From the NCBI GenBank assembly GCA_051747425.1, contig JBNJGD010000007.1:56550-120549 (forward strand): a stretch of 64,000 nucleotides of DNA. The letters run 5' to 3'. Within the stretch, counting starts at the first letter, position 1. Each line of letters opens with the position of its first letter. A program made the position numbers and the translations under genes. The notes under the pieces were generated by a model that made no database searches, was not told the DNA's origin, and was given only the letters and a program-made list of their open reading frames with translations. Below are positions 53,988 through 62,389 of this stretch, one piece after another. This DNA comes from HTCC5015 sp051747425. Its GTDB lineage: Bacteria > Pseudomonadota > Gammaproteobacteria > HTCC5015.

Positions 53988-56339
53988 TCAGGCTTTGATT
54001 CGCCGGTTGCGATAGAGCAGTCCGCCGATCGCAGCCAGAGTCAGCAGGAACAGAGTCGGGTCAAAAGGCCCACCCGGGTTGTAGCTACAACCAAACAGGC
54101 CTGAATCGCTGCTCGAACCTTCATCATCGGATACCACATCATCCGTGTCGTCTGTTACCAGATCGGCATCGGGGACGGGATCAACCCGGACAGTGATCAC
54201 TGCTGCATTGGACACTTTGCCGTTGGCAGTCACTGTATAGGTGAAACGGTCCAGCCCCAGGAAGTCTTCAGCAGGCGTATAGATCACTTCGTTATTCACC
54301 ACTTCGGCGCTGCCGGTCAACGGACTATTTAATATATCAACCGTCGGTGTTCCCAGTGGCAAAACATCGTTACCCAGTACACGGATGGTGACCGGTGTAT
54401 TGATGAATGTCACACCAGAATCGCTAATGGCCACCGGTGCATCAGGATCCGGGTACGCATCCACCTGGACCGTCACAGTGGCCGTGTTGGACACTTGTGA
54501 ATCAGCCTCAACGGTATAGTTGAATGTAGCTTCACCCGTGAAACCTTCCACCGGCGTAAAGTCGACCGTATTGTCACCCTGCAGGATCGCAGAACCGTTG
54601 GTGGCACCGGATACGACAACACTGTTAATGGTGGCACCGCTTTCCACCAGCAGCTGACCATCCAGAAGGTCATTGGCGAGTACATCAATATTGGTGGTTT
54701 CGTCGCCAGGCTCGGAGTAAGGGCTGGCCGGGAAGTTTTCGAACATGGTCACCCGATCGTTCAGGGCAACGGGCACACCATCGGCCACCATGTAGCTGGA
54801 CAGATCGGGCGCCGTATTGTCGCCATTGCCGTCAATCCAGGCTGGCTCGTCATTGCCTTTCACAGCACCCAGCGTAGAGGCAGGTACACCCGTCACACGA
54901 AGGGTGACACTGTCGTACTTGGGCTCACCGGTCTCATCCAGAAGGTTGTCGTCGAGGTAGATATAGACATCCATATTCTGGGTGGCCAAATCATCCGCCA
55001 GGATGGAACCGTAACGCACGGCATCACCCAACTGAGAAGGATCTATGCCCAGTAACTTTTCGGCCCACTGTTCCAGTTGATTGGTCGACACGACCCCAAA
55101 AGGTGCTGTGCCATCCTCACCTCCGGCCAGGCCGTAACGCCAATCGGTGCCGTCCCACCAGGCTTCCAGCGCATCGGACTCGCCGCTCGGGTCGCCTTCG
55201 TCATAGCGAGCAATGGAAAACGGCGCCAGCGAATCGGAAAGAAGATAGCCAAACACGCCCGGGGTGACACTGGACCCGACAGCCTGCTCATCCGCCATGC
55301 TGAAATGGTTGGCCGTAATGGCGCCGTAGGCACCGTCTTCACGCAGGTCTGTGCCACTCAGGATAAAGGAAGTCTTGTCGCTCTCGCCGACAAACTGGGG
55401 CGGGAAAAAGCCAGCCGCTTCGTCGTCAAAGAAGCCGGGATCAAAACGGTCCCGGGCCCCGTCGTCAAAGGCTTTGGGCGAGAAAGTGGCGTACCGCGCG
55501 GGATCCCACACTTCAATATCCGGCGCACCGGTTTCACCTTCAAAGAACTCCCTCGGTACCAATTCGCGCAATTCCAGTGCAACGCCATCGGCCGGATAGT
55601 TAAAGCGCTGGAAACTGCCGCCAACGCCATGGCCAATCTCCACATTAATCGCGGCCCAGCGTTCATCGGAATTATTGACAACTTTCTGGATGACTCGGTA
55701 AATACGACCAAAGCCATATTCCTCGCGGAAGTCTTCTACGGCCTCACCACCATCGTCCTCCGGGTTTTTAACACCGCCATAGCGGATGTCTTTCTTGCCA
55801 ATATCAAACACCATATCAACCGGCGTACCCGCATCGCGGATTTCCAGGAAGTAGCGCTTGGAGCTGCTGGGGGCATCGCTACAGGTTTTGGGGACGATGA
55901 CTCCCGCAAAATCCGCTGACTCCCGCTCACCGGATGACATAATGCAGTTGTTGGTGGGGAAGTCGAAATCATCCGTCACAACCTGAATACCCGGTGCGCG
56001 GCCACTGCCGTCGTCCAACTGCCAATACACCGCGGCCGGGCTGCCGGACCAGAGTGTGTCCTCGATGTCCGCTGCGTCCGGATCTGCAGTCAGAGCGCTT
56101 TCCGCAGCATTCCTGGCGGCTTCAGTGCTGTAAATGTTTGTGCGGGCCGACGCGCCCGTGTAACCATCAATCCCCGGCTGCACGGTCAAGCGATTGACCT
56201 CGTTCCATTCGGTGAGTTGGGGGACTGAAATGTCCACAAATGTATTTGGAGTGGGTTCCGCAGCCACCACAACTCCTACCATTGCGCAGGCGCCGAGCAG
56301 GCCCACCGCGCTCAACCAGTTTCTTAATGCCACTTTCAC
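53988..56339 (-). CDS. Large surface protein with JDVT-CTERM-like C-terminus
   Basis: A 783-residue exported protein. The GTG start follows GAGGG; signal peptide MKVALRNWLSAVGLLGACAM continues to near residue 27. The N-terminal half (to about 500) is a unique beta-rich domain of the choice-of-anchor type. Then two Ig-like repeats of about 90 residues follow: VTMFENFPASPYSEPGDETT, then NIDVLANDLL, and VTFINTPVTIRVLGNDVLPL, each ending in FNYTVEA/FTYTVTA. After an acidic linker the tail reads FGCSYNPGGPFDPTL, a hydrophobic helix and the basic cluster RNRRIKA, matching a JDVT-CTERM signal. The convergent protease gene is its likely processing enzyme. Confidence 0.85.
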   Translation of the reverse strand: MKVALRNWLSAVGLLGACAMVGVVVAAEPTPNTFVDISVPQLTEWNEVNRLTVQPGIDGYTGASARTNIYSTEAARNAAESALTADPDAADIEDTLWSGSPAAVYWQLDDGSGRAPGIQVVTDDFDFPTNNCIMSSGERESADFAGVIVPKTCSDAPSSSKRYFLEIRDAGTPVDMVFDIGKKDIRYGGVKNPEDDGGEAVEDFREEYGFGRIYRVIQKVVNNSDERWAAINVEIGHGVGGSFQRFNYPADGVALELRELVPREFFEGETGAPDIEVWDPARYATFSPKAFDDGARDRFDPGFFDDEAAGFFPPQFVGESDKTSFILSGTDLREDGAYGAITANHFSMADEQAVGSSVTPGVFGYLLSDSLAPFSIARYDEGDPSGESDALEAWWDGTDWRYGLAGGEDGTAPFGVVSTNQLEQWAEKLLGIDPSQLGDAVRYGSILADDLATQNMDVYIYLDDNLLDETGEPKYDSVTLRVTGVPASTLGAVKGNDEPAWIDGNGDNTAPDLSSYMVADGVPVALNDRVTMFENFPASPYSEPGDETTNIDVLANDLLDGQLLVESGATINSVVVSGATNGSAILQGDNTVDFTPVEGFTGEATFNYTVEADSQVSNTATVTVQVDAYPDPDAPVAISDSGVTFINTPVTIRVLGNDVLPLGTPTVDILNSPLTGSAEVVNNEVIYTPAEDFLGLDRFTYTVTANGKVSNAAVITVRVDPVPDADLVTDDTDDVVSDDEGSSSDSGLFGCSYNPGGPFDPTLFLLTLAAIGGLLYRNRRIKA

Positions 56340-56365
56340 GAAAAAGCCCTCATATAATAATAATA

Positions 56366-56383
56366 AGCTATAAGCTTATAGCT
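56366..56383. promoter_or_regulatory. 18-bp perfect palindrome upstream of the JDVT-CTERM gene
   Basis: agctataagcttatagct is a perfect inverted repeat located 27-44 bases upstream of the GTG start. It is AT-rich and in the promoter zone, so a dimeric regulator could bind it. No regulator identity can be assigned. Confidence 0.5.
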
Positions 56384-56454
56384 ATCTGTCAAGTGTACGC
56401 CTTATAGCACATCAATGCGTAAAAAAAACCTGTGGCACCATAAAAAAGCCACCC

Positions 56455-56473
56455 ATTAATGAGAATCATTACA
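56455..56473. promoter_or_regulatory. Fur-box-like site
   Basis: attaatgagaatcattaca matches the 19-base Fur consensus at 14 positions, with the core tgagaatcatt intact. It lies about 115 bases upstream of the surface-protein start. Iron control of that gene is possible but untested. Confidence 0.45.
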
Positions 56474-57083
56474 GTTAACAATGGCTCCACAGTGTGCAAA
56501 CAGGAGTGATTATTACTCATTGCGAGTGACTGCGTTTAAGCACGCCAACCCACCCTAAGCAGGTTGGGCCCCAATGATGGAGCCCACGGTGAAACCCCGA
56601 TTTGACCACTATCAAGAATTGCGTGTCATGGAATCAAAAGTGTCTCAATACCGGGCCGTCAAGCCAGGGGCATAATGATCAGCGGACGGCGGTGAAAGCC
56701 TCGCCAGACCAACCAATCGCCCACCAGGCCGATGAACATGTAACCGGAGTTGTTAGTGGCGACCGAAAAGCGCCCGATGGTCCAGGCGGTCGTGCTGTAG
56801 CCGACAGTGAGGTTGTCGCACACATCCTCGCGCTTTTTGCGCACCGAGGAGACGCAAATGATCAAAAAACGGCCAGGACACCCAGAAAACTGATGGCGGT
56901 AACGCCCATAACCTCAACCATAACTCACTACGATGAGACCACAGGATACAAGCTGCAATCTGAAACTGGCCACTACTGGGGACTTTCTTTCCTTCGAACT
57001 GCTTCCAAACAATTTCACCGGGGGCACTATAGACTTCCTCGAAAGCCCCATCAGGGAGAATCTTGATCACAATGGCGTAATGT

Positions 57084-58838
57084 TTAATCTGTCGACCACC
57101 CGGACCAAGCCTCAAAATCAGCCGCCGACATCGGCTTGGCGTAATAAAAGCCCTGGGCATAGCGGTAGTTGAGAGAGCGCAAATAGGCCTCCTGGGCGGC
57201 AGTCTCCACGCCCTCGCCCAGAGCATCACTCTGGAGATGACGGCTCAAGTACGACAGGCTTGACACAACACCTGCGCCGCGGCCTTCGGGTGTCTGCCAG
57301 ACAAAGGCTTTGTCGACCTTGAAAAGGTTGAACGGCATAGTGATCAGCCGCCCCAACGACGAATAGCCAGTACCGAAGTCGTCCAGAGCCAGAGAGAAGC
57401 CAGCGGCCACAAGCTCGTCGATGACATGGCTGACCTCGGAAAGCTCGACATCCAGCGCATCCTCGGTGATTTCAAGCTTTACGCAATCCGGGGTCACGCC
57501 CACCTTTTTCGTGATCGCAATAAAGCGGTCGGCCAGGTCCGGGTTACGAAGCTGAATAGGGGCGACATTGATCGAAATCCAGAATGTCGCGTTGTCCGGT
57601 AGTTCCTGCCAGCGTCGCAGTTGGAGGCAGGCGTCCTCGAAAACCTGCCCGCCAAGCTCGTCCATAAGCCCCAACTGCTCGGCCAGCGGAATGAATTGAT
57701 CCGGCCCGATAGGGGCTTGCCCGTCAGGCAGAGGCCAGCGCAACAAGGCCTCGGCCCCTGCCACCTCTCCACTCCCCAGGTCCATGATAGGTTGATAAAA
57801 CAGCACCAAGGCCTTTTCGGAGACGGCGCGTTGCAGATCACCCTCAAGCTTGATTTGCTGGCGCTGCGCCTCCCTGATGCTGTGATCCGCCCAGCGAATG
57901 GGATCAGCATCCGCAGTGGTGGCACCGTCAGTGAGCTCTTCGGCAAGAAGCGCAAGCTCGCGGGCGTGGCGACCATCGGTCGGTGCACGGGCGATCCCGG
58001 CGCTGACCTCGACCCGGATGGGTTCACCGGCGACTTTGAAATCTTCATCAGTGAGAGCGGCGACCAGAGAGCGTGCTCGCGCCATCAAATGGTGATCCGG
58101 GTCGCTGGCACCATCGGCATCCGCAGAGACAATCACCGCAAAAGTATACGCGTGGGAACGGGCAAGCGATTCACTCGACTCAAGCTGGTGACCGAGGCGT
58201 TTGGCAATATCGCTCAAGAGCTGGTTGATAGCTTCAACACCGAAGGCCTGATCAATGCGGTTCAGGCGCCTGAACTGCAAGGACAACAGCCCGGTCACCG
58301 ATTGAGACCCGGCCGTCTCGTCAATAAGGCGCTGCAGCCGCAACAACATGGTCTGATGGTTTAAGGCACCCGTGACCGGATCGTGGTTGGCACCGGTGGA
58401 ATTCAGGAGTGCATTCAGTCGCCGGGTTTGACCTTCCAGTCGGTTCTGGTCCGAATTCTGGTCCGTTATCTCCTGCTGCACGGAAAAAAAATAGTCAAGA
58501 CCTTCTCCATCATGGCGCAAACGGGTAATAGTCCACTCGACCAGATACGGGGTACCATCCTTCCGGTAATTCCAGGCGCGCCCCTCAAAGGAGTCGCCGG
58601 CACGCAAGTTTGACTTGAGCCGATCCAGGACAGCGCGATCCGTGTCCGGTCCCTGCAGGATGCGTGGTGTGGCTCCCAGAAGTTCTTCCCGGGTATAGCC
58701 CGTCATGCGAGTAAAAGCATCATTGACATGCACGAAGACGGGCCCCGGTTCTTCCAGCTCGCCAGTCTTAATGACTACCGAAAAGTCTGATTGCTTAATA
58801 GCTGTCAGCAGGAAAGGGGGTATATTTGTGGACTTCAT
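57084..58838 (-). CDS. PAS-GGDEF(degenerate)-EAL phosphodiesterase
   Basis: A 584-residue protein. A PAS domain (about 15-125; VNDAFTRMTGYTREELLG, then RILQGPDTDR, then NYRKDGTPYLVEW) resembles LOV domains but has GATPRILQG where LOV photosensors have GRNCRFLQG, so the flavin-bonding cysteine is absent. The GGDEF domain (about 155-310) is degenerate: RSHAYTFAVIV replaces the RxGGDEFxxx site. The EAL domain (about 330-580) is intact: GAEALLRW, EITEDALDVEL, DDFGTGYSSL, KVDKAF and GEGVET. It should hydrolyse c-di-GMP. Start at 58838, GAGGG upstream. Confidence 0.9.
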   Translation of the reverse strand: MKSTNIPPFLLTAIKQSDFSVVIKTGELEEPGPVFVHVNDAFTRMTGYTREELLGATPRILQGPDTDRAVLDRLKSNLRAGDSFEGRAWNYRKDGTPYLVEWTITRLRHDGEGLDYFFSVQQEITDQNSDQNRLEGQTRRLNALLNSTGANHDPVTGALNHQTMLLRLQRLIDETAGSQSVTGLLSLQFRRLNRIDQAFGVEAINQLLSDIAKRLGHQLESSESLARSHAYTFAVIVSADADGASDPDHHLMARARSLVAALTDEDFKVAGEPIRVEVSAGIARAPTDGRHARELALLAEELTDGATTADADPIRWADHSIREAQRQQIKLEGDLQRAVSEKALVLFYQPIMDLGSGEVAGAEALLRWPLPDGQAPIGPDQFIPLAEQLGLMDELGGQVFEDACLQLRRWQELPDNATFWISINVAPIQLRNPDLADRFIAITKKVGVTPDCVKLEITEDALDVELSEVSHVIDELVAAGFSLALDDFGTGYSSLGRLITMPFNLFKVDKAFVWQTPEGRGAGVVSSLSYLSRHLQSDALGEGVETAAQEAYLRSLNYRYAQGFYYAKPMSAADFEAWSGWSTD

Positions 58839-58874
58839 TGGCTCGACCCTCAAGGAGGTTGCGACCGCTTATTC

Positions 58875-58888
58875 GCTACTATAGTAGC
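58875..58888. promoter_or_regulatory. 14-bp palindrome at the promoter of the PAS-GGDEF-EAL gene
   Basis: gctactatagtagc is a perfect palindrome whose centre contains tatagt, a plausible -10 hexamer for the minus-strand gene. It lies 37-50 bases before the start codon. An operator overlapping the promoter is plausible. Confidence 0.4.
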
Positions 58889-58897
58889 TTTTGATCC

Positions 58898-58959
58898 CCA
58901 TAACACCGCGCTTCAACCACTCGTTGAAAAGCTCGTCTGCTGAAGGCGCTTGTTTACGC
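58898..58959 (-). repeat. attC-like folded site A
   Basis: On the minus strand: gcgtaaac at the left, gttatgg at the right, 62 bases overall. The arms aacaagcgccttca and tgaagcgcggtgtt pair with one or two bulged bases, the fold expected of integron attC sites. The right core is gttatgg rather than the strict gttrrry. Confidence 0.45.
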
Positions 58960-58976
58960 CCAGCATGGGCATGAAC

Positions 58977-59195
58977 TTATGGCGTGTAATCCCCCTGCAG
59001 GAGAATTACCGTTAGCCCCAATGTAACGCCAATTACAAGCAAATGAAAAGGGCCGGCCAGGTGCCTTCCAGACTGAAAAAGGATATCACCCCCCTCAAAA
59101 GCGTACCTTGGCAAACCCAGGCCCTCTTCATAGAAACGAGTAGCCCGATTCAGGTCGTCGGCACCCAGGGTAATAATGCTGATTTTTGGCTTCAT
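58977..59195 (-). pseudogene. Truncated glyoxalase/VOC-superfamily protein
   Basis: The reading frame starts MKPKISIITLGADDLNRATR, then FYEEGLGLPRY and FEGGDILF, an unmistakable VOC N-terminal module. The family normally has about 130-140 residues with a second half. Here, after QSGRHLAGP, the protein runs into an unrelated hydrophobic tail (FHLLVIGVTLGLTVILLQ) and stops at 72 residues. It is probably a broken or recombined copy rather than a functional enzyme. Confidence 0.65.
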
Positions 59196-59245
59196 GGCTT
59201 CACTCTTAAAGTCCATAGCAAACGGTGCCCCTGGCGTCCGCTGCT

Positions 59246-59575
59246 TCATTTTCTTGTTAAGCGTGGCACGGCGAACGAAAAAGCCCAGACCATAGACGGA
59301 ACCACGATAAAGGCACTTATAATCATAGGCACAAAAGGCACGACTTCGAACCCCTTCACCTCAATATGCAGTTCAGGAAATACTACCCATAATCCACCGC
59401 CGACAACCATCACCAGCACCAATGTCATGGCTATGGATATGGCGATATAACGAGACGGCACTCCTTGGCGAACATAAACATAGACCTGAAAAGAAGCCGC
59501 AATTAGCCACGGAGCTAGCGCCCCTAAGCCTAGAACAGTCACCAGCTCAGCCGCTGTTATGTAATGTCCGTTCAT
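59246..59575 (-). CDS. Small three-helix membrane protein (cassette-type)
   Basis: A 109-residue membrane protein with three helices (VTVLGLGALAPWLIAASFQVY, IAISIAMTLVLVMVVGGGLW and VVPFVPMIISAFIVVPSMVW). No family recognised. Low local GC, small size and position between attC-like sites suggest a gene cassette. Its last codons overlap a gcttaac string like the start of an attC site. Confidence 0.55.
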   Translation of the reverse strand: MNGHYITAAELVTVLGLGALAPWLIAASFQVYVYVRQGVPSRYIAISIAMTLVLVMVVGGGLWVVFPELHIEVKGFEVVPFVPMIISAFIVVPSMVWAFSFAVPRLTRK

Positions 59576-59633
59576 CGAAAGATCTTAACATCAAAGCTCA
59601 GCGGCGGTGATAGACCTCGGCTACTACGACTTT

Positions 59634-59909
59634 TCAGGCCTCGTTTTTCTCGAAATCCCTTCGTTCTGAACAATACCTTACAATCGAGACGATGAGGCCG
59701 GCAGTAACAAGACCAATACTCGGCCAGAAAGTGAAATAGGCAAGGATTCCAAATCCTATTGGATTGGAATTCGGATCGCCAATTCCCAAACTGGCCAATA
59801 GAATGACGAGAAGCAGCGGGCCACTGCCTACAACGAAAACCCAAAACCCAATCCAAAATACTTTAGAAAGTCGGAATCTTGGTGAGCTCGTTTCTGAGAT
59901 TTCATGCAT
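59634..59909 (-). CDS. Small two-helix membrane protein (cassette-type)
   Basis: A 91-residue protein with two helices (VFWIGFWVFVVGSGPLLLVI and GILAYFTFWPSIGLVTAGLI) and a charged C-terminus (RYCSERRDFEKNEA). ATG at 59909 has GAGGG 6 bases upstream. It begins 20 bases past the right core of attC site C, the usual arrangement of a cassette gene. No family recognised. Confidence 0.6.
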   Translation of the reverse strand: MHEISETSSPRFRLSKVFWIGFWVFVVGSGPLLLVILLASLGIGDPNSNPIGFGILAYFTFWPSIGLVTAGLIVSIVRYCSERRDFEKNEA

Positions 59910-59922
59910 GAACAACCCTCTG

Positions 59923-60007
59923 GCCTAACGACTTGGGTAAACGGCGCGCGCTTTTAGCGCGTCCGAGCCCGTGGTTTTTACGGGCAATTTTGACCCACTT
60001 GTTATGT
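59923..60007 (-). repeat. attC (59-base-element-like) recombination site C
   Basis: On the minus strand: acataac at the left, then arms aagtgggtcaaa and tttacccaagtc that pair with a one-base bulge, and gttaggc at the right, a perfect gttrrry core. Inside are two further hairpins (gcccgt...acgggc and gcgcgcttttagcgcg). Total 85 bases. The stop codon of the CPCC gene (taa at 60002-60004) lies within the left core, as is common for cassette genes. Confidence 0.72.
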
Positions 60008-60367
60008 GTTGTCATTGATTCTCACCGGTATTAGATCGAAAGCCAGCCTATATCCGATTTGTTTTAAATTGTTTTCAAGACGCTCAAGGTCTTGTTTAGT
60101 ATGTTTGTTTCTATCGATAACCTTTAGGCGCCACCTATCCCAGTTTGGGACTATTTCTTCTAGTGCTTTTTTAGATGCCATATTTGAATCATCGAAGCCA
60201 TATTCAAAACCGCATGAACACATTTGAAAAGATGGGTTACCGTTTTCATCATATGGCGGCTCATCAAACTCAGCACTGCCGCAAACCGGACACAAATAAA
60301 CACCCTCATCATTTTCAAAAATGATGAAATGCTCACCATATCGACTGACGCAGTGATGTTCTTTCAT
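60002..60367 (-). CDS. CPCC-type cysteine-rich protein (gene-cassette type)
   Basis: A 121-residue protein with CPVCGSAEF (about residues 26-34) and CSCGFEYGFDDSN (about 50), a two-knuckle zinc-ribbon pattern of the cysteine-rich CPCC family often found in integron cassettes. The remainder is helical and charged. ATG at 60367 with AAGGA upstream. Its stop lies in attC site C, and attC-like site D is just upstream, so the gene looks like one complete cassette of about 455 bases. Low GC. Confidence 0.75.
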   Translation of the reverse strand: MKEHHCVSRYGEHFIIFENDEGVYLCPVCGSAEFDEPPYDENGNPSFQMCSCGFEYGFDDSNMASKKALEEIVPNWDRWRLKVIDRNKHTKQDLERLENNLKQIGYRLAFDLIPVRINDNT

Positions 60368-60377
60368 TCCTTTTTAC

Positions 60378-60458
60378 ATATAACAGCTAAATCAGCGGGC
60401 CGGGCCGCATATGTCGATACATCATATCCCGGCGTATCGGTTTTTTTCCTAATTGTTT
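60378..60458 (-). repeat. attC-like site D
   Basis: On the minus strand the right core is gttatat preceded by gctgatttagct. The left side has aaacaattagg, and ccggg/cccgg arms plus an inner atatg/catat hairpin lie between. Less regular than site C, but of the right length and placed exactly where the CPCC cassette would begin. Confidence 0.4.
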
Positions 60459-60531
60459 GATTTTATGGTGTTTCCTGGGAGGTGTTCGCTGATTTCGGAC
60501 ACTTCCCTATGTTTTGCTTGGGTTTAAATTA

Positions 60532-60592
60532 GCACAGGTTGGGACATTCCGGATAGCCGCTTTGCGGCTTCCGGAGTGCCCAACTGTTGTGC
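60532..60592. repeat. REP-like hairpin repeat, copy 1
   Basis: cacaggttgggacattccgg, atagccgc-ttt-gcggcttccggagtgcccaac forms a long imperfect hairpin. The same core (cacaggttggga-attccggata) recurs at 63871, and a diverged copy at 62350. Confidence 0.65.
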
Positions 60593-60610
60593 TTTGCACT
60601 CATGCAGTTT

Positions 60611-62254
60611 CTAGTTGGCGTCTCTCACCAATCGCACATTGTATGGCGCACCTTTTCCGTTTGTCCGTAACCCGTGATCTTTAAAGCCCACATACCAGCC
60701 CGTAACATCGGAAAACATCTTGGGCGATGAAGTCCAAAACAGGCCTGATGGCGTTGACGGGAATACAGCCTCATTGATATAGGGTTGGTGGCAACGCTGT
60801 TCCAAAATGGACACCAATTCTTTGGTATTTGGCAGGCGCCAATCATCATAACCCAGTGTGCCCGAGCCGCTATTGGCTGTCTGAACTTCTCCAAACGCCT
60901 GATCCCATGTCAGGGAATCATCGGCCGTCCCGCTGCAGCTTGTGCCATTCCAGCTTTGACCCAGACTACACTGCATCCACATCAGTTTGGTAGCATCGTG
61001 AGTAACCGTACCATCTCCGTGAATCGTGAAATCTTCAGTGGGTGTTGTGGCTTTCACAGCCGTGTTTTCATTGGTGCAACTGACGCTATCGGATTCTGAA
61101 GCAAGGGTCTCACCGCTAACCAAACGCAATTTATAATCTTTGCTTTTATCCCCTGCAATCCAGGCTATCCCTTCATCAAAGACCAAGCTTAAAGCAATGC
61201 CGACATCTTCAGCCCACGGAGTGGATGACCAGTATTGTAGGTTGTCATTGGTCGGGAAATAGTCGACATCAATCGCGGGATCTTCTCTATCATAGTGCGC
61301 AATGTTGATGAGTTCATTGATTTGCGGCACACGCCAATCACTTTGGCCGCACAGGCCGACACCATTTAGATCGTCAACGAATTTTTCAGTGTCACAACCG
61401 CTTCCACCGGCACAAGTGCCGCCATTGGCTGTGCCGGCATTTCCGCCGTTGGTAGTACCATCGCTGTTGTACCAGGTATAAGTGTTGTCTTTATCCCGCA
61501 GCCCGCCCTCATCGGTTTTCACTTCCCAGACCAGTTCACTAACATTATCCCGCACACAGTCCCATTCAGTGGCCGATGCAGGCAGTTCATCACCATTACT
61601 ATCGAGCTTGGTGAAATCGAAGCCGGCGTGGCCTGCACCCACTTTGGTTAATGTGCCGGCAGCAGCCATGGCATCCCGACCGAAAACCGCATCCTGACCT
61701 GCAGGCACCAAAGCGCCATCGGCGTCAGTGCCTTCCGTCGTTTGAGAGCTACCTACTGAGTCGCAATCCAGATTATTGTTATGGGGACTATCGGAAACAT
61801 CAAATGCATAATTGCCACAGAGCGTTATGCCTGTGTCGTTCAGCTTGTTATCTACTGAAGCGTACTCGGGCGTAGCCGAGGCCTCGTTACTGGCAGCGCT
61901 TTCCTGGTTGCCGTTTCTGGCGGTGACCACAAAGAAGTACTCGGTGCCATTGGCAAGGCCGTTGACAGTGTGACTGGTATCCGAACTGCCAATACACTGT
62001 GACCGATTCGTATCATAGGAGGCCGCCGTACCCGGGTGAATATCGGCAGCAGTGTTCACATACAGGCAGTAGTCCGTAGCATCTCCCGCACCATCCCAGT
62101 CCAGTGTGACCTGCCTTTGTCCGCCAGTGGCAGTGAGATTTTCGGGGGCGAGCAGCTCGCCGTTTCCGGCAGGTTCGTCACCATCAGAAGAACCGCCTCC
62201 GCCACAGCCTGACAGAACCATCAGACCACCAATCAAGCAAACACCGTATTTCAT
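60611..62254 (-). CDS. Lipoprotein with FN3 and two DUF1566 domains
   Basis: A 547-residue lipoprotein. Start ATG at 62254 has AGGAAG at 6-7 bases; the signal is MKYGVCLIGGLMVLSGCGGG (lipobox LSGC). Next is a fibronectin-III domain (about 30-125; PENLTATGGQRQVTLDW). Two DUF1566 (Lcl C-terminal type) domains follow, with DWRVPQINELINIAHYD and DDWRLPNTKELVSILEQRC, each with paired tryptophans and CxW-type cysteines. Such domains are found in surface or adhesin-like proteins. It is bracketed by REP-like repeats, suggesting mobility or insertion. Lower GC than the core genes. Confidence 0.82.
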   Translation of the reverse strand: MKYGVCLIGGLMVLSGCGGGGSSDGDEPAGNGELLAPENLTATGGQRQVTLDWDGAGDATDYCLYVNTAADIHPGTAASYDTNRSQCIGSSDTSHTVNGLANGTEYFFVVTARNGNQESAASNEASATPEYASVDNKLNDTGITLCGNYAFDVSDSPHNNNLDCDSVGSSQTTEGTDADGALVPAGQDAVFGRDAMAAAGTLTKVGAGHAGFDFTKLDSNGDELPASATEWDCVRDNVSELVWEVKTDEGGLRDKDNTYTWYNSDGTTNGGNAGTANGGTCAGGSGCDTEKFVDDLNGVGLCGQSDWRVPQINELINIAHYDREDPAIDVDYFPTNDNLQYWSSTPWAEDVGIALSLVFDEGIAWIAGDKSKDYKLRLVSGETLASESDSVSCTNENTAVKATTPTEDFTIHGDGTVTHDATKLMWMQCSLGQSWNGTSCSGTADDSLTWDQAFGEVQTANSGSGTLGYDDWRLPNTKELVSILEQRCHQPYINEAVFPSTPSGLFWTSSPKMFSDVTGWYVGFKDHGLRTNGKGAPYNVRLVRDAN

Positions 62255-62344
62255 ACACTTCCTCATCAACCGTTGTTCTAAAAGCTTATATTTGGCTGGC
62301 ACGATACACGGGGGTTGTGAGGGTTACTATGATTTACTGCTTTT

Positions 62345-62386
62345 TTTTGGGAATTCCGGGTAAGCGCTTTGCTTTCAGGAATGACG
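62345..62386. repeat. REP-like hairpin repeat, diverged copy 2
   Basis: attccgggtaagcgctttgc, tttcaggaat folds as attcc-gggtaagc-gctttgcttt-caggaat. It resembles the 60532 and 63871 repeats with several mismatches. Confidence 0.45.
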
Positions 62387-62389
62387 GTT

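Larger units (their letters stand above)
56340..57083. other. 744-base intergenic region between surface protein and PAS-GGDEF-EAL genes
   Basis: It holds the palindrome and the Fur-like box at its left end. The remainder (56480-57080) has only weak open frames. A minus-strand stretch reads KILPDGAFEEVYSAPGEI and continues in another frame as VCDNLTVGYSTTAWTIGRF; it may be a frame-disrupted gene remnant, but no start, ribosome-binding site or recognised family supports it. Confidence 0.35.

Noticed and set aside
56602..57066. A plus-strand frame of 154 codons in the intergenic region
   Set aside because: No family, no ribosome-binding site and low-complexity composition; I describe the region as non-coding.
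59576..59640. Another attC site between the two small membrane genes
   Set aside because: The gttaaga string is close to the core, but I could not find a pairing left half; not listed as a feature.
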